Assembly (NCBI GenBank): GCA_012718915.1
Contig: JAAYBI010000069.1
Span: 1 to 40,696 of the forward strand
Length of the DNA: 40,696 nucleotides
Direction of reading: 5' to 3'
Origin: Clostridiaceae bacterium
GTDB taxonomy: Bacteria > Bacillota > Clostridia > Saccharofermentanales > Saccharofermentanaceae
Each line of letters opens with the position of its first letter. Position 1 is the stretch's first letter. The position numbers and the translations under genes were made by a program. Under the pieces are notes generated by a model. That model ran no database searches, had not been told where the DNA came from, and saw only the letters and a list, made by a program, of their open reading frames with translations. Shown here piece after piece: positions 17,060-26,029 of this stretch.

Positions 17060-18745
17060 TTATTCATTTGGTGTTGAATGTTGCACACGATTCATGCTGG
17101 CTCCGTTTGAAGCTGCATCCGCGAGTTGCTCAAACCTTGAAAGTATGCCACTTAGCCTACGTTGAGGCAATTTCGCCGGCTCTCTTTGCGACAGAATTTC
17201 ATCGGAAACATTCAATTGAATCTTGCGATTCGGTATATCAACGGTAATGCTATCATTTTCATTAACATATGCCAGAAGCCCGCCAACAGCTGCTTCTGGA
17301 CAAACGTGGCCAATACTTGCCCCTCTTGTCGCTCCTGAAAATCGACCATCCGTTATCAATGCCACGCTGTTATCGAGCCCCATTCCTGCCACTGCTGAAG
17401 TAGGTGTAAGCATTTCTCGCATTCCGGGTCCGCCTTTCGGGCCCTCATAGCGAATTACAATGACATCCCCGGCATTAATTTTGCCTGAGAAAATGGCCTC
17501 CGTCGCTTCTTCTTCAGAGTCGAACACTCGAGCCGGTCCGGTATGAACCATCATTTCGGGTAAGACCGCACCCTTTTTTACCACCGCTCCCTCCGGAGCC
17601 AGGTTGCCCTTAAGAATCGCTAGTCCGCCATCCTTAGCATAGGGGTCCGTGTGTGAGCGTATGACCAAACCATCTGAACCGCCGACACCCTGTATTCTCT
17701 CTTTAATCGTGCCATCAACAGTCAGACAATCGGTGTTATAGAACCCGCCCTTTGATAATTCCTTAATAACTGAAGATATGCCCCCCACTTCATTCAAATC
17801 GGTAATGAACAGGTCGCTTGCCGGATTCAGCTTGCAAAGTTGGGGCGTTGTTTGAGCAATTCTCGAGATGTCGTCGACCGTTAACGGAGAACCGCACTCT
17901 CTGGAAATAGCGAGAAAGTGAAGTACACTGTTTGTTGAGCCGCCAAGCGCCATATCCATGCGCATTGCATTCTCAAGCGATTGTTTATTCATAATTTGTC
18001 GAGCCGTAATGCCCTTTTCAAGAACCTTCATAATCTGAATGCCTGTTTGCTTAGCCAATCGACGGCGCTCAGAGAATACTGCGGGAATAGTCCCCGATCC
18101 GGGAAGAGCCATACCCATCGCCTCAGTAAGACAACACATTGTGTTTGCCGTATACATACCGGAGCAACTACCGCATGTCGGGCAACAAGCCTTCTCCCAC
18201 TCGCTGAGCTCGCACTCTGTGATTGTACCGGAAGCACAAGCCCCGGAAGCTTCAAACAAATTAGATAGTCCGACTCTTTGTCCGCCGTAACTACCGGGTA
18301 GCATCGGTCCTCCGGTCACGAAAATTGCCGGTATATCAAGTCTTGCAGCAGCCATGAGCATGCCGGGCACGATTTTGTCACAACTGGGAATGAATACTAC
18401 GGCATCAAGAGGTTGTGCCATGAGCACTAACTCACACGAATCGGCAATGACATCACGACTAACAAGCGAATATTTCATTCCGATATGGTTCATTGACGTA
18501 CCGTCACATACACCGATTGCCGGAAACTCCATGGGGACACCGCCCGCAAGGCGAATGCCATCTTTGACACATTGGGCCAGTTCATTTAAATGAATGTGAC
18601 CCGGTATCAATTCGTTAAAAGAATTGACAACACCAATCATCGGACGCTTCATTTCTTCTTCAGTCATCCCAAGTGCATAAAGCAACGAACGGTGAGGTGC
18701 ACGATTAATTGAGTCGGTCATTTGTCTGCTTCGATTTTTCATCAT
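17060..18745 (-). CDS. ilvD: Dihydroxy-acid dehydratase
   Basis: Fe-S enzyme that dehydrates 2,3-dihydroxy acids to the 2-keto acids of valine and isoleucine. The 561-residue protein carries the IlvD/Edd cluster cysteines in [10 protein letters not shown] and [17 protein letters not shown], plus [30 protein letters not shown] and [19 protein letters not shown]. The ATG at 18745 has AAGGAG six bases upstream, and a second ATG follows directly. It lies 108 bases after leuB with a small hairpin between them, and is followed closely by ilvB. Its substrate would come from IlvC, which is not in this window. Confidence 0.97.
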   Translation of the reverse strand: MMKNRSRQMTDSINRAPHRSLLYALGMTEEEMKRPMIGVVNSFNELIPGHIHLNELAQCVKDGIRLAGGVPMEFPAIGVCDGTSMNHIGMKYSLVSRDVIADSCELVLMAQPLDAVVFIPSCDKIVPGMLMAAARLDIPAIFVTGGPMLPGSYGGQRVGLSNLFEASGACASGTITECELSEWEKACCPTCGSCSGMYTANTMCCLTEAMGMALPGSGTIPAVFSERRRLAKQTGIQIMKVLEKGITARQIMNKQSLENAMRMDMALGGSTNSVLHFLAISRECGSPLTVDDISRIAQTTPQLCKLNPASDLFITDLNEVGGISSVIKELSKGGFYNTDCLTVDGTIKERIQGVGGSDGLVIRSHTDPYAKDGGLAILKGNLAPEGAVVKKGAVLPEMMVHTGPARVFDSEEEATEAIFSGKINAGDVIVIRYEGPKGGPGMREMLTPTSAVAGMGLDNSVALITDGRFSGATRGASIGHVCPEAAVGGLLAYVNENDSITVDIPNRKIQLNVSDEILSQREPAKLPQRRLSGILSRFEQLADAASNGASMNRVQHSTPNE

Positions 18746-18836
18746 ATCTCACTCCTTATGGTAACGTACAAAAGACTGGAAATTATATGCGAAAGAAGAG
18801 TAAGTCTGCCCCACTCTTCTTGACTGTCTCAGCAAA

Positions 18837-18852
18837 GCCCCGTATACGGGGC
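18837..18852 (-). terminator. Small GC-rich hairpin between leuB and ilvD
   Basis: GCCCCG (18837-18842), TATA loop, CGGGGC (18847-18852), two bases after the leuB stop on the minus strand and followed by TTTGCT. The short T-run suggests a weak or partial terminator, or an RNA processing/stability element inside the operon. Confidence 0.5.
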
Positions 18853-18853
18853 A

Positions 18854-19957
18854 TCAGACAATTGACGCAATCACTTTCGCAGTCATTTCCTTTGTGCCGA
18901 TAACCTTATCATCTTGTCCGTATGCAATATCCTTCGTGCGCCAACCCGAAGCAATCACATCCGTTACCGCTTTCTCGATTGCGTCCGCTTCTCGAGTCAA
19001 AGAAAGCGACCACCGAAGCATCATCGCTGCAGATAATATTGCCGCCAAGGGGTTTGCCATATCCATTCCTGCAATATCCGGAGCGGAACCGTGAACCGGT
19101 TCATACATTCCCGGGGTACCGGGTTTTCCGAGCGAAGCTGAAGGAAGCATACCGATAGATCCGGTAATCATACCCGCTTCATCCGAAATAATATCACCGA
19201 ACATGTTCGTTGTTACGATAACGTCAAAATCATTCGGACGTCGAACCAACTGCATAGAGGCGTTGTCAACATACATAAAATCCAAAGCAACCTCAGGATA
19301 TTCAGATGAAATCTTATTCGCTACTTCGCGCCACAAGCGAGAACTTTCAAGAATATTGGCTTTATCAACGCAGGTTAATTTTTTACTTCGTCCCATAGCC
19401 ATATCAAATCCGACTCGAACAATACGCTCAATCTCGACTTCGCTGTAAGCTTCTGTATCATAAGCCTCCACACCCATAGGCGTGCCATCTTCCAAATTCC
19501 CGCCTGCACGACGTCCTCGCTCACCGAAATATAAACCACCTGTCAGCTCTCTGACAATCATGATATCTATACCTTTGTCAACGATTTCCGCCTTAAGAGG
19601 ACTGGCTACAGATAACGCCTCGAACAAAATTGCCGGACGCAAATTCGCGTAAAGATTTAAGCCGCCACGCAAATCCAAAAGTGCTCTTTCCGGACGTCGA
19701 TTGCCTGGGAGATCATCCCACTTCGGACCACCGACAGCGCCGAGCAAGACAGAATCACTATTTTTGCATGCAGCTAATGTAGCGGCGGGCAAAGCATCTC
19801 CGGTTGCATCAATTGCGCTGCCACCGGCCAACAGTTCTGAAAAATCAAACTGATGATCGAACTTGCGACCAATTTGCTCTAAAACTGCACAAGCCGCGTT
19901 TGTTACTTCCGGGCCAATCCCATCACCGGGTATGACCGCAATTCTGAATGAACTCAT
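18854..19957 (-). CDS. leuB: 3-isopropylmalate dehydrogenase
   Basis: NAD-dependent oxidative decarboxylation of 3-isopropylmalate in leucine synthesis. The 367-residue protein has IAVIPGDGIGPEV at the start, the substrate arginines in LRGGLNLYANLRPA, IMIVRELTGGLYFGERG, the metal-binding DKANILESSRLWR and DFMYVDNASMQL, and FGDIISDEAGMITGSIGMLPSASLG. GGAGG precedes the ATG at 19957. It is the third gene of the operon, 73 bases after leuD. The family also contains isocitrate and tartrate dehydrogenases, but the leuCD context settles leuB. Confidence 0.97.
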   Translation of the reverse strand: MSSFRIAVIPGDGIGPEVTNAACAVLEQIGRKFDHQFDFSELLAGGSAIDATGDALPAATLAACKNSDSVLLGAVGGPKWDDLPGNRRPERALLDLRGGLNLYANLRPAILFEALSVASPLKAEIVDKGIDIMIVRELTGGLYFGERGRRAGGNLEDGTPMGVEAYDTEAYSEVEIERIVRVGFDMAMGRSKKLTCVDKANILESSRLWREVANKISSEYPEVALDFMYVDNASMQLVRRPNDFDVIVTTNMFGDIISDEAGMITGSIGMLPSASLGKPGTPGMYEPVHGSAPDIAGMDMANPLAAILSAAMMLRWSLSLTREADAIEKAVTDVIASGWRTKDIAYGQDDKVIGTKEMTAKVIASIV

Positions 19958-20030
19958 ACTGCCTCCGTCACGCTCATAAAACGTGTTCTGAATATTATAA
20001 TATGATTGCCAAACAATGAGAAGTCAGATA

Positions 20031-20525
20031 CTAAGACTTAGCTTTTTCGGCAATATAACCAACCAATCCATCTGCTTCAATAATCTTTCGAATAAACTCA
20101 GGAAATGGTTTTGCCGTAAACACTTCACCGGAAGACAAGTCTTTTATTTCTCCGGTGGTGAAATTGACTTCTACTTCATCGCCATCGCCAATACGCTCAG
20201 AAGCTTCTTTAGATTCCATAATCGGCAATCCCATATTGATGGCATTGCGATAAAAAATTCGTGCAAAAGACGGAGCGATGACACAGGAAACACCGCTGGC
20301 CTTTATTGCAACCGGCGCGTGCTCACGAGAAGATCCGCAGCCAAAATTCGGACCGGCAACGATAATATCGCCGACACGAACACGATCGACAAATGTCGCA
20401 TCAATGTCTTCCATACAATGTTTCGCCAGTTCTTTAGGGTCGGACGTATTGAGGTATCGAGCCGGAATGATTACATCCGTATCCACATTGGCTCCGTATT
20501 TAAAAACTTTTCCTTTTGCATTCAT
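20031..20525 (-). CDS. leuD: 3-isopropylmalate dehydratase, small subunit
   Basis: The small swivelling subunit of isopropylmalate isomerase, which pairs with LeuC to convert 2- to 3-isopropylmalate. The 164-residue length matches the short form that partners the roughly 420-residue LeuC type. [15 protein letters not shown] and [21 protein letters not shown] are the family hallmarks. GGAGG lies 8 bases before the ATG, and leuC ends 19 bases upstream, so the subunits are co-expressed. Confidence 0.96.
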   Translation of the reverse strand: MNAKGKVFKYGANVDTDVIIPARYLNTSDPKELAKHCMEDIDATFVDRVRVGDIIVAGPNFGCGSSREHAPVAIKASGVSCVIAPSFARIFYRNAINMGLPIMESKEASERIGDGDEVEVNFTTGEIKDLSSGEVFTAKPFPEFIRKIIEADGLVGYIAEKAKS

Positions 20526-20544
20526 AGTCAGGTCCTCCTATTAT

Positions 20545-21831
20545 TTATTTAGACAACTCATCCGGGCCACCGATATATCCTAAAACTGCCGAGGCAACTG
20601 CAACCGGAACACCGGAGAGATATACTTCGGATTCCGGGTGACCCATACGGCCGACAAAATTTCTGTTGGTCGTTGATACACAGCGCTCGCCCTTTGCCAG
20701 AATTCCCATGTGTCCGCCCAAACACGGTCCGCATGTCGCAGCGGAAATAACACACTCAGCATCAGCAAACACTTCCATCAGGCCTTCTCTCAGGGCTTCT
20801 TTCCATACTCTTTGCGATCCTGGCAAGACAATGCAACGGATACCTTTCTTGACCTTATGCCCTTTAAAAATCGACGCCGCCAATCTAAGATCTTCAAGAC
20901 GACCGTTGGTGCAAGAACCGATGACTACTTGGTCGATATCAACGCGTTCGAATTCACCCAATACTTTCGTATTTTCCGGAAGATGAGGGAAAGCGACCTG
21001 AAGCTGAACCTCGTCTAACTTAATCTCGATAACTCTGACATACTCAGCATCTTCATCTGCCGCAAATACATGGTAACGCTCGGCTGCATAACGCTCCGGA
21101 GCATATTTCTTCAGGTATTCAATCGTTTTATCATCGACAGGGAAAATACCATTCTTGCCACCGGCCTCAATAGCCATATTGCAGATGGTCAATCGATCTG
21201 CCATTGACAACGTAGCAACGCCTGCACCGGTAAATTCCATGGATTGATACAATGCGCCATCAACACCGATCATACCGATAATGTGAAGAATCAAATCTTT
21301 ACCGGTCACATGTCCCTGCAACGAGCCGGAAAGCACAATCTTGATGGCTTCGGGAACACGGAACCAAGTCTGTCCGGTAGCCATTGCACAAGCCAAATCG
21401 GTCGACCCGACGCCTGTAGCAAAAGCGCCAAGTGCCCCATATGTACAAGTATGTGAATCTGCTCCGATTATTGCATCTCCGGGAGCAATCAGCCCATTCT
21501 CCGGAAGAACGACATGTTCAACGCCCATTTTGGGATCACCGATTTCGTAGTAATTCTCAATGTTGAAAGCCTTGGCAAATCGACGCATCTTCATACAATG
21601 CTCTGCGGATTTAATATCTTTATTGGGTGTGAAGTGATCCGGAACCAAGGCAACTTTTGCCGCATCAAATACCTGTGTGGCATTCGTCTTCTCGAAAACG
21701 TCAATCGCGGGAGGTGTCGTCACATCATTTCCCAAAACCAAGTCAAGTTTAGCTTCAATAAGTTGTCCCGGAACAACATGATCCAGTCCGGCATGTTTGG
21801 CCAATATCTTCTGAGTCATAGTCATACTCAT
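20545..21831 (-). CDS. leuC: 3-isopropylmalate dehydratase, large subunit
   Basis: The [4Fe-4S] catalytic subunit of isopropylmalate isomerase. The cluster cysteines are in [13 protein letters not shown] and [15 protein letters not shown], and [23 protein letters not shown] is the conserved substrate loop. At 428 residues it belongs to the shorter LeuC/homoaconitase type, matching the short LeuD next to it. ATG at 21831 has AGGAGG with an 8-base gap; two further in-frame ATGs follow within five codons but fit worse. First gene of leuC-leuD-leuB-ilvD-ilvB. A 235-base upstream region carries a putative promoter and a long hairpin that may form a leader. Confidence 0.96.
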   Translation of the reverse strand: MSMTMTQKILAKHAGLDHVVPGQLIEAKLDLVLGNDVTTPPAIDVFEKTNATQVFDAAKVALVPDHFTPNKDIKSAEHCMKMRRFAKAFNIENYYEIGDPKMGVEHVVLPENGLIAPGDAIIGADSHTCTYGALGAFATGVGSTDLACAMATGQTWFRVPEAIKIVLSGSLQGHVTGKDLILHIIGMIGVDGALYQSMEFTGAGVATLSMADRLTICNMAIEAGGKNGIFPVDDKTIEYLKKYAPERYAAERYHVFAADEDAEYVRVIEIKLDEVQLQVAFPHLPENTKVLGEFERVDIDQVVIGSCTNGRLEDLRLAASIFKGHKVKKGIRCIVLPGSQRVWKEALREGLMEVFADAECVISAATCGPCLGGHMGILAKGERCVSTTNRNFVGRMGHPESEVYLSGVPVAVASAVLGYIGGPDELSK

Positions 21832-21948
21832 AATGAAATCCTCCTAATTGTAAATCAAGGTTACTTTGCATATTCAGAATACCTTTGATTCAGGCGGCTT
21901 ACAATAACAGCTCACCGAGAAAATATGATTGTTTTCTGCCATTTAAGA

Positions 21949-21996
21949 AAGACATATCTTAATTCGTGAATAATATTACACGAAAAGATATGTCTT
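21949..21996 (-). repeat. Long inverted repeat ahead of leuC
   Basis: AAGACATATCTT (21949-21960) and AAGATATGTCTT (21985-21996) pair perfectly. After a two-base bulge (21961-21962) the stem continues with TTCGTG (21963-21968) and CACGAA (21979-21984), leaving a 10-base loop: 18 base pairs in all. On the minus strand it lies downstream of a putative promoter and 117 bases before leuC. It could terminate the zinc-ribbon gene (stop at 22067), but the following TTTCTTAAATGG is only modestly T-rich, so a regulatory leader hairpin or operator is also possible. Confidence 0.75.
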
Positions 21997-22009
21997 AAGG
22001 ACAAGATAG

Positions 22010-22038
22010 ATAATACAAAAATATACTATTTACAACAA
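22010..22038 (-). promoter_or_regulatory. Putative leu/ilv operon promoter
   Basis: Minus strand: TTGTTG (22038-22033), a 17-base spacer, TATTAT (22015-22010). A transcript from here would include the long hairpin as leader RNA. The area is very AT-rich, so chance matches are possible. Confidence 0.4.
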
Positions 22039-22066
22039 GATATTTGTATAAACTTGAAAATTATTC

Positions 22067-22489
22067 CTAGAAATCAAACGGATTACCAATCCTTTCGTGA
22101 CCACAGTAAATGCAACGATGAACGATTCCTTCGGTCCTCATCATCGGCACTTGGCAGTTCGGACATGGATCCGTCGTGTTTTCTCTTTGTCTTTTAATTC
22201 GATCGACTTCAGAGACATCGACTTCAGCTAATGCTTTTAATAGCTGGTCGTCAGTCGCTCCTTGAGATTTAACTATATACCAAATTGCCTCAAGAATAAG
22301 TTTCTGCCGTTTATTTTGTTTGCGAAGCTTATTCATCTCCTCAATGATTTCAAATTCAGTCATTTTTGCTGCCATCGCTTTATACGACTTATTCTGAATC
22401 AAATCTAAATCAAAACCCGGCAAACCTGAGAAGTCGGGCATATTACTCATACCGGACAAATCATCTATTGGATCAAGATTCATATCCAT
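22067..22489 (-). CDS. Small zinc-ribbon protein of unknown function
   Basis: I do not recognise this 140-residue cytosolic protein. Its last 40 residues hold a zinc-ribbon pair, CPNC and CIYCG, in the order DPCPNCQVPMMRTEG then HRCIYCGHER. The middle (about 35-105) is predicted helical and charged (FEIIEEMNKLRKQNKRQKLILEAIWYIVK), and the N-terminus is acidic and Met/Asp/Pro-rich. ATG at 22489 has GAGG five bases upstream; the frame can extend to ATG 22504, which lacks a site. A TATAAT at 22538-22533 on this strand is a candidate -10. It stands alone between the leu leader and the marR-SDR unit. Confidence 0.75.
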   Translation of the reverse strand: MDMNLDPIDDLSGMSNMPDFSGLPGFDLDLIQNKSYKAMAAKMTEFEIIEEMNKLRKQNKRQKLILEAIWYIVKSQGATDDQLLKALAEVDVSEVDRIKRQRENTTDPCPNCQVPMMRTEGIVHRCIYCGHERIGNPFDF

Positions 22490-22585
22490 ATATACCTCAT
22501 GCAAATCGAAATCACTTTTATTTTACATATTTATTATATCATCGGTGGATTGATTATAAAATGATTCTTTTTAATCTCATATTTC

Positions 22586-23359
22586 TTACGAGATTTTGCT
22601 CATTCTTTGATCGACATGCTCAGTAATATTTTGAATCTTCTTGAAGAAAGATCTCTGTTCGCAAGGCATTGACAGAAGAAGTTTCTCTTCTAAGTCTTTC
22701 ATAGCGCGCACGACCAATTCTGAAACCGAAATTAATCGACGAGATGATGCCTTATGACCCGAATAAATTCTATTCAGGGAACCATTATCGTATGCGCCCA
22801 AATTGACTACTTGGACTTTAATTTTTGTATCCTTAAGTTCGGATGATAAACCTCTCGCAAACTGTCTTGCAAAAGTTCTGGCAGACGAAAAAACCAAACC
22901 CGACTGAGCGTCAGCTATACGACTCGTTTCCGGACATAACTGTATGATCACTCCTTCGTTGCGCTCAATCATCATCTTCAGAAGATAAAGACTAATACTT
23001 ACCGTAGCATTCATATGAAGATCCATAAAGCGAGATGCATCCAGCCGATTCTGCAAGGGCAGCTCAGTCATCCATGTCTCCATAGCATTGTTAACATAAT
23101 AAGAAATTCGCAGTCCATCCAGATGAGATCGAAGTTGTAAGAGAGATGCCTTACTCGATAAATCCAACGCCAGCCCGTCAATTTCAACGCCATGCGATGA
23201 AGAGATTTCCAAATATGCATCATCTATCTTTGCATCCAAAGGATGAACAACAACAACGTTGATTCCTCTTTGCGCAAAATACCTAACATACTCAAGACCG
23301 ACTCCGGATGACCCATCAACAACAAGTGCCGATACCTTTTCGTTAATGCAGTTACTCAT
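22586..23359 (-). CDS. SDR-fold protein with altered active site
   Basis: A 257-residue protein with the Rossmann layout of classical short-chain dehydrogenases: ALVVDGSSGVGLEYVRYFAQRG near the start, DLSS and VNNA midway, and the helix GLVFSSARTFARQFARGLSSEL near 154-175. The family's TGxxxGxG is VDGSSGVG (TG changed to VD), NNAG is NNAM, the catalytic Ser position is Cys/Pro (142-143), Tyr is Phe157 and Lys is Arg161. It may still bind a nucleotide, but ordinary SDR catalysis looks lost. ATG at 23359 has GGAGGG; its first eight bases overlap the end of marR, so translation is coupled. It is probably controlled by that MarR protein. Function unknown. Confidence 0.85.
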   Translation of the reverse strand: MSNCINEKVSALVVDGSSGVGLEYVRYFAQRGINVVVVHPLDAKIDDAYLEISSSHGVEIDGLALDLSSKASLLQLRSHLDGLRISYYVNNAMETWMTELPLQNRLDASRFMDLHMNATVSISLYLLKMMIERNEGVIIQLCPETSRIADAQSGLVFSSARTFARQFARGLSSELKDTKIKVQVVNLGAYDNGSLNRIYSGHKASSRRLISVSELVVRAMKDLEEKLLLSMPCEQRSFFKKIQNITEHVDQRMSKIS

Positions 23360-23801
23360 ATAAATTCCCTCCATCATCAACAATTGACCAGAGCAATTTC
23401 AAAAACAAACGAGACTCTTTATGGGTTAAAGGCGCCATTAGCCGATGAAATAGCGCCTTCTCAAAATCGTCATACTCAGAAACAAGAGCCTTGCCCTGCT
23501 CTGTCAAAAAAAGTGAAAACGTGCGCAAATCCTGAGGATTGATACGCCGCTCTATATATCCCCTGGACTCCAGCCGGGCAACCAAGCCTGTCACCGTACT
23601 TTTCGGAAGTTCAAGCCTCTTAGAAATATCACCGACCACAAGCGAATCAGACAAGTTCATCATCCACATAATGTCAACCTCACTATCCGATAAACGCAGA
23701 AGACGACTGGTTCCCAGACCGCGAGAAAGCCTGCGATGTTTACGCTTCATCGCCAACCACAAATCCGAAATATCCTTTGTATTTGTGCTTCGCTCTGTCA
23801 T
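23352..23801 (-). CDS. MarR family transcriptional regulator
   Basis: A 149-residue winged-helix regulator. Helices fill the N-terminal third, VVGDISKRLELPKSTVTGLVARLESRGYIER (about 75-105) is the helix-turn-helix, and RRINPQDLRTFSLFLTEQGKAL is the wing with its conserved Asp-Arg region. MarR proteins typically bind palindromes as dimers and release on ligand binding. ATG at 23801 follows GGGAG with an 8-base gap. It is the first gene of a two-gene unit with the SDR-like protein, whose ATG lies inside this gene's end. The promoter carries two copies of a 14-bp repeat, strongly suggesting self-repression. Confidence 0.9.
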   Translation of the reverse strand: MTERSTNTKDISDLWLAMKRKHRRLSRGLGTSRLLRLSDSEVDIMWMMNLSDSLVVGDISKRLELPKSTVTGLVARLESRGYIERRINPQDLRTFSLFLTEQGKALVSEYDDFEKALFHRLMAPLTHKESRLFLKLLWSIVDDGGNLYE

Positions 23802-23823
23802 CAAAAACTCTCCCGTCTATTTA

Positions 23824-23853
23824 GTACGATATACGTATTGTACGATATACGTA
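23824..23853. promoter_or_regulatory. Tandem MarR-type operator
   Basis: GTACGATATACGTA occurs twice (23824-23837 and 23840-23853), offset by 16 bases. The second copy extends to the symmetric GTACG-N5-CGTAC (23840-23854). The copies overlap the spacer, the -10 box and the predicted start of the marR promoter. Binding by the MarR protein is inferred. Confidence 0.75.
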
Positions 23854-23865
23854 CATTTATGTCAA
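23837..23865 (-). promoter_or_regulatory. Near-consensus marR promoter
   Basis: Minus strand: TTGACA (23865-23860), a 17-base spacer, TACAAT (23842-23837), 35 bases before the ATG. This is a strong sigma-A promoter, as expected where a repressor sets the level. Confidence 0.85.
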
Positions 23866-24010
23866 TGATTTTTATGCATAATGACGTCGTTTTTTCAATC
23901 AGAAATAGTTGCCGACAAAATTACCGAATGCTTTGATTCTTTATAAAACAATCCAATAATCCAGTATTCTTAAATCAACAGAATTACTGTCATAAGATTC
24001 AGACTTGTTC

Positions 24011-24019
24011 TGGTATAAT
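24011..24019 (+). promoter_or_regulatory. Extended -10 promoter of the ABC-F gene
   Basis: TGGTATAAT (24011-24019) is an extended -10 (TGn-TATAAT) without a clear -35, 27 bases before the ATG. Confidence 0.55.
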
Positions 24020-24046
24020 GATTTCGGATAAAAATCGGGGTGAAAA

Positions 24047-25996
24047 ATGCAGTTATTACTGGCGCAAAATATTTCAAAAATCTACCACGGCAGAACGGTT
24101 CTCGACAGCGTCAGCTTGACGATAAACGACGGCGACCGCATTGCCCTGATCGGCAGTAACGGCGCCGGTAAGACCACCCTTCTCAAAATCATCAACGGAA
24201 TTGAGCAACCGGATGTTGGTTCTATCGTTATCAGCAGGGGCGTGATAACCGGGTATCTTGCACAAAATATCAGTTTGCAGGATCTTGGAAATAATCCTTT
24301 AATGAGTCGAGAGCTGATAGATGCCCAGGCCAAAATTAAAACTTTGGAATCAATCCTTGCTCACAAGACGTACTCTGACGAAAAAGAATGTCTTTCTGAA
24401 TACGCCTTGGCGACAGCCGAATTTGAATCTTTGGGCGGATATGATTACGAATACAGAATGAAAGACGCGCTCGCCGGGTTAGGTCTTGAGTCTTCAGACC
24501 TGACCCGTTCAATGGATACATGGTCTGGCGGAGAGAAAATGCGAGTCGGACTGGCGCGATTGATTGTCACTCGACCCGATTTGCTGCTGTTAGACGAGCC
24601 CACCAATCATTTAGATACGGACGCCATGGAATGGCTCGAAGATTTTTTGTCTCACTATAAAGGTGCCGTCTTGATTATTTCTCATGACCGACGTTTTATT
24701 GATCGAACATGCAACAGAGTCCTCGAGCTTTCCGCCTCTAAATTGAAATCTTTCCCCGGCAACTATTCAGATTATGTTATGCAAAAAAAAGCAATAGAAG
24801 AAACTCTTTCTCGTTCAATTGAAAACCTCGAAAAAGAGATCGAACGACAAAAAGGTGTTACACAAACCATGTTGTCTCACAGAAAAATGTCTTCTTATCA
24901 CGCTCGGGAAAAGGTTGTTGATAAGCTATATAACAAACTAGCGTTAGAAAAGCAAAAAGCGGCGAGAGATAACCGCGCTTTGAGTTTTTCGCTTATGCCA
25001 CAAGAACGAATTGGAGACCCGAATCGAATTATCATTCAGGCTGACAAAATCGGCCTTGCTTTTGGAGAAAAGCGACTGTTCAAAAATCTCAGTTTTACGC
25101 TCAAGGCCCAGGAAAAATTGTTTTTTGCAGGTCCAAACGGCTGCGGAAAAACATCTTTACTACAACTACTCTTGGGCAAAATCTCTGATTTTGACGGACA
25201 TGTCTATATCTCAGCAAACGCTGAATTTGGATACATGGGACAGTTTGTCCCATTCGCGGATGAAAAGCGAACCGTATTTGATGAGTGTTATAGCAGAACC
25301 GAAATGACGGAAACCCAAGTGCGCTCACTTTTAGCTCGTTTCGGCTTTTGGGATGTTGATGTTTTTAAATCTATTGACGTTCTTTCAGGCGGCGAACGAT
25401 CAAGACTCTATTTGTGTTGTCTTCTCCAAGAAAAGCCCGACGTTCTTTTTCTCGACGAACCAACCAATCATCTCGATATCGCCTCTCGCGAAGTACTCGA
25501 GCAAGCTCTTTCGGAATACAACGGCGCAATTGTGGCTGTTAGTCACGACCGCTATTTCATTAACAAATGTGCCAACCACCTTATCGGATTTCTAGACCCT
25601 GATAATATCGGATACTATTCTGATTTTGAACGTTATCGCATATCATATCGGAACTTCGTCGAAAGTATTGACAATAAAAAAGTCGACAGCAAAACCGATT
25701 CTTCAATCCTTGCATCACATCAAGTCACACCTCAGACTGACAGGGGACCCAATACAAAAAACAAAGCACTCCGCAGAAAAGAAAACGCGAAGCGAATAAA
25801 CAGAATCCGAGAACTCGAACAATTGATTGAGAGCCTCGAGCAAGAGCAAGCCGATGCCCAAAATCAATTTACCAAGGATACTTCTCCCGATGAATACATC
25901 GTTTTCGCAAACAAGGGCGAGCAATTAGATGCGTTCATTGAAGAGTACTTACTATTGATATCCGAGGACGAAAACGAGTCCGAGGATGATATCTGA
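24047..25996 (+). CDS. ABC-F family ATPase
   Basis: A soluble twin-ATPase protein of 649 residues without membrane segments; ABC-F proteins act on ribosomes. Domain 1: GSNGAGKTTLL (about 36-46), SGGEKMRVGLARL, LLLLDEPTNHLD. A charged helical linker (about 250-310) follows, then domain 2: GPNGCGKTSLL, SGGERSRLYLCCLL, VLFLDEPTNHLD and the H-loop VSHDRYF. The C-terminal 90 residues include a charged coiled coil (NRIRELEQLIESLEQEQADAQ). The coiled-coil tail resembles Uup/YdiF-type housekeeping members more than target-protection resistance proteins, but subfamily cannot be set by eye. GGGGTGAAAA precedes the ATG. Confidence 0.93.
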   Translation: MQLLLAQNISKIYHGRTVLDSVSLTINDGDRIALIGSNGAGKTTLLKIINGIEQPDVGSIVISRGVITGYLAQNISLQDLGNNPLMSRELIDAQAKIKTLESILAHKTYSDEKECLSEYALATAEFESLGGYDYEYRMKDALAGLGLESSDLTRSMDTWSGGEKMRVGLARLIVTRPDLLLLDEPTNHLDTDAMEWLEDFLSHYKGAVLIISHDRRFIDRTCNRVLELSASKLKSFPGNYSDYVMQKKAIEETLSRSIENLEKEIERQKGVTQTMLSHRKMSSYHAREKVVDKLYNKLALEKQKAARDNRALSFSLMPQERIGDPNRIIIQADKIGLAFGEKRLFKNLSFTLKAQEKLFFAGPNGCGKTSLLQLLLGKISDFDGHVYISANAEFGYMGQFVPFADEKRTVFDECYSRTEMTETQVRSLLARFGFWDVDVFKSIDVLSGGERSRLYLCCLLQEKPDVLFLDEPTNHLDIASREVLEQALSEYNGAIVAVSHDRYFINKCANHLIGFLDPDNIGYYSDFERYRISYRNFVESIDNKKVDSKTDSSILASHQVTPQTDRGPNTKNKALRRKENAKRINRIRELEQLIESLEQEQADAQNQFTKDTSPDEYIVFANKGEQLDAFIEEYLLLISEDENESEDDI

Positions 25997-26029
25997 TATA
26001 TCGGGAATTCTCAATAACTATCTCAATAT

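Noticed and set aside
20016-20552. 178-codon open frame on the + strand
   Set aside because: Antisense to leuD with a basic, low-complexity product and no ribosome binding site; a shadow of leuD codon use.
21874-21942. Possible leader peptide before leuC (minus strand, 22 codons)
   Set aside because: It has no ribosome binding site and contains no leucine codons, so it cannot serve as a leucine attenuator peptide.
21832-22066. T-box riboswitch ahead of leuC
   Set aside because: No AGGGTGGTACCGCG-like T-box sequence or terminator/antiterminator pair is visible on the minus strand.
24047-25996. ABC-F protein as an antibiotic resistance gene
   Set aside because: The coiled-coil C-terminal tail and ordinary chromosomal context fit housekeeping ABC-F proteins; there is no mobile element or upstream attenuator nearby.
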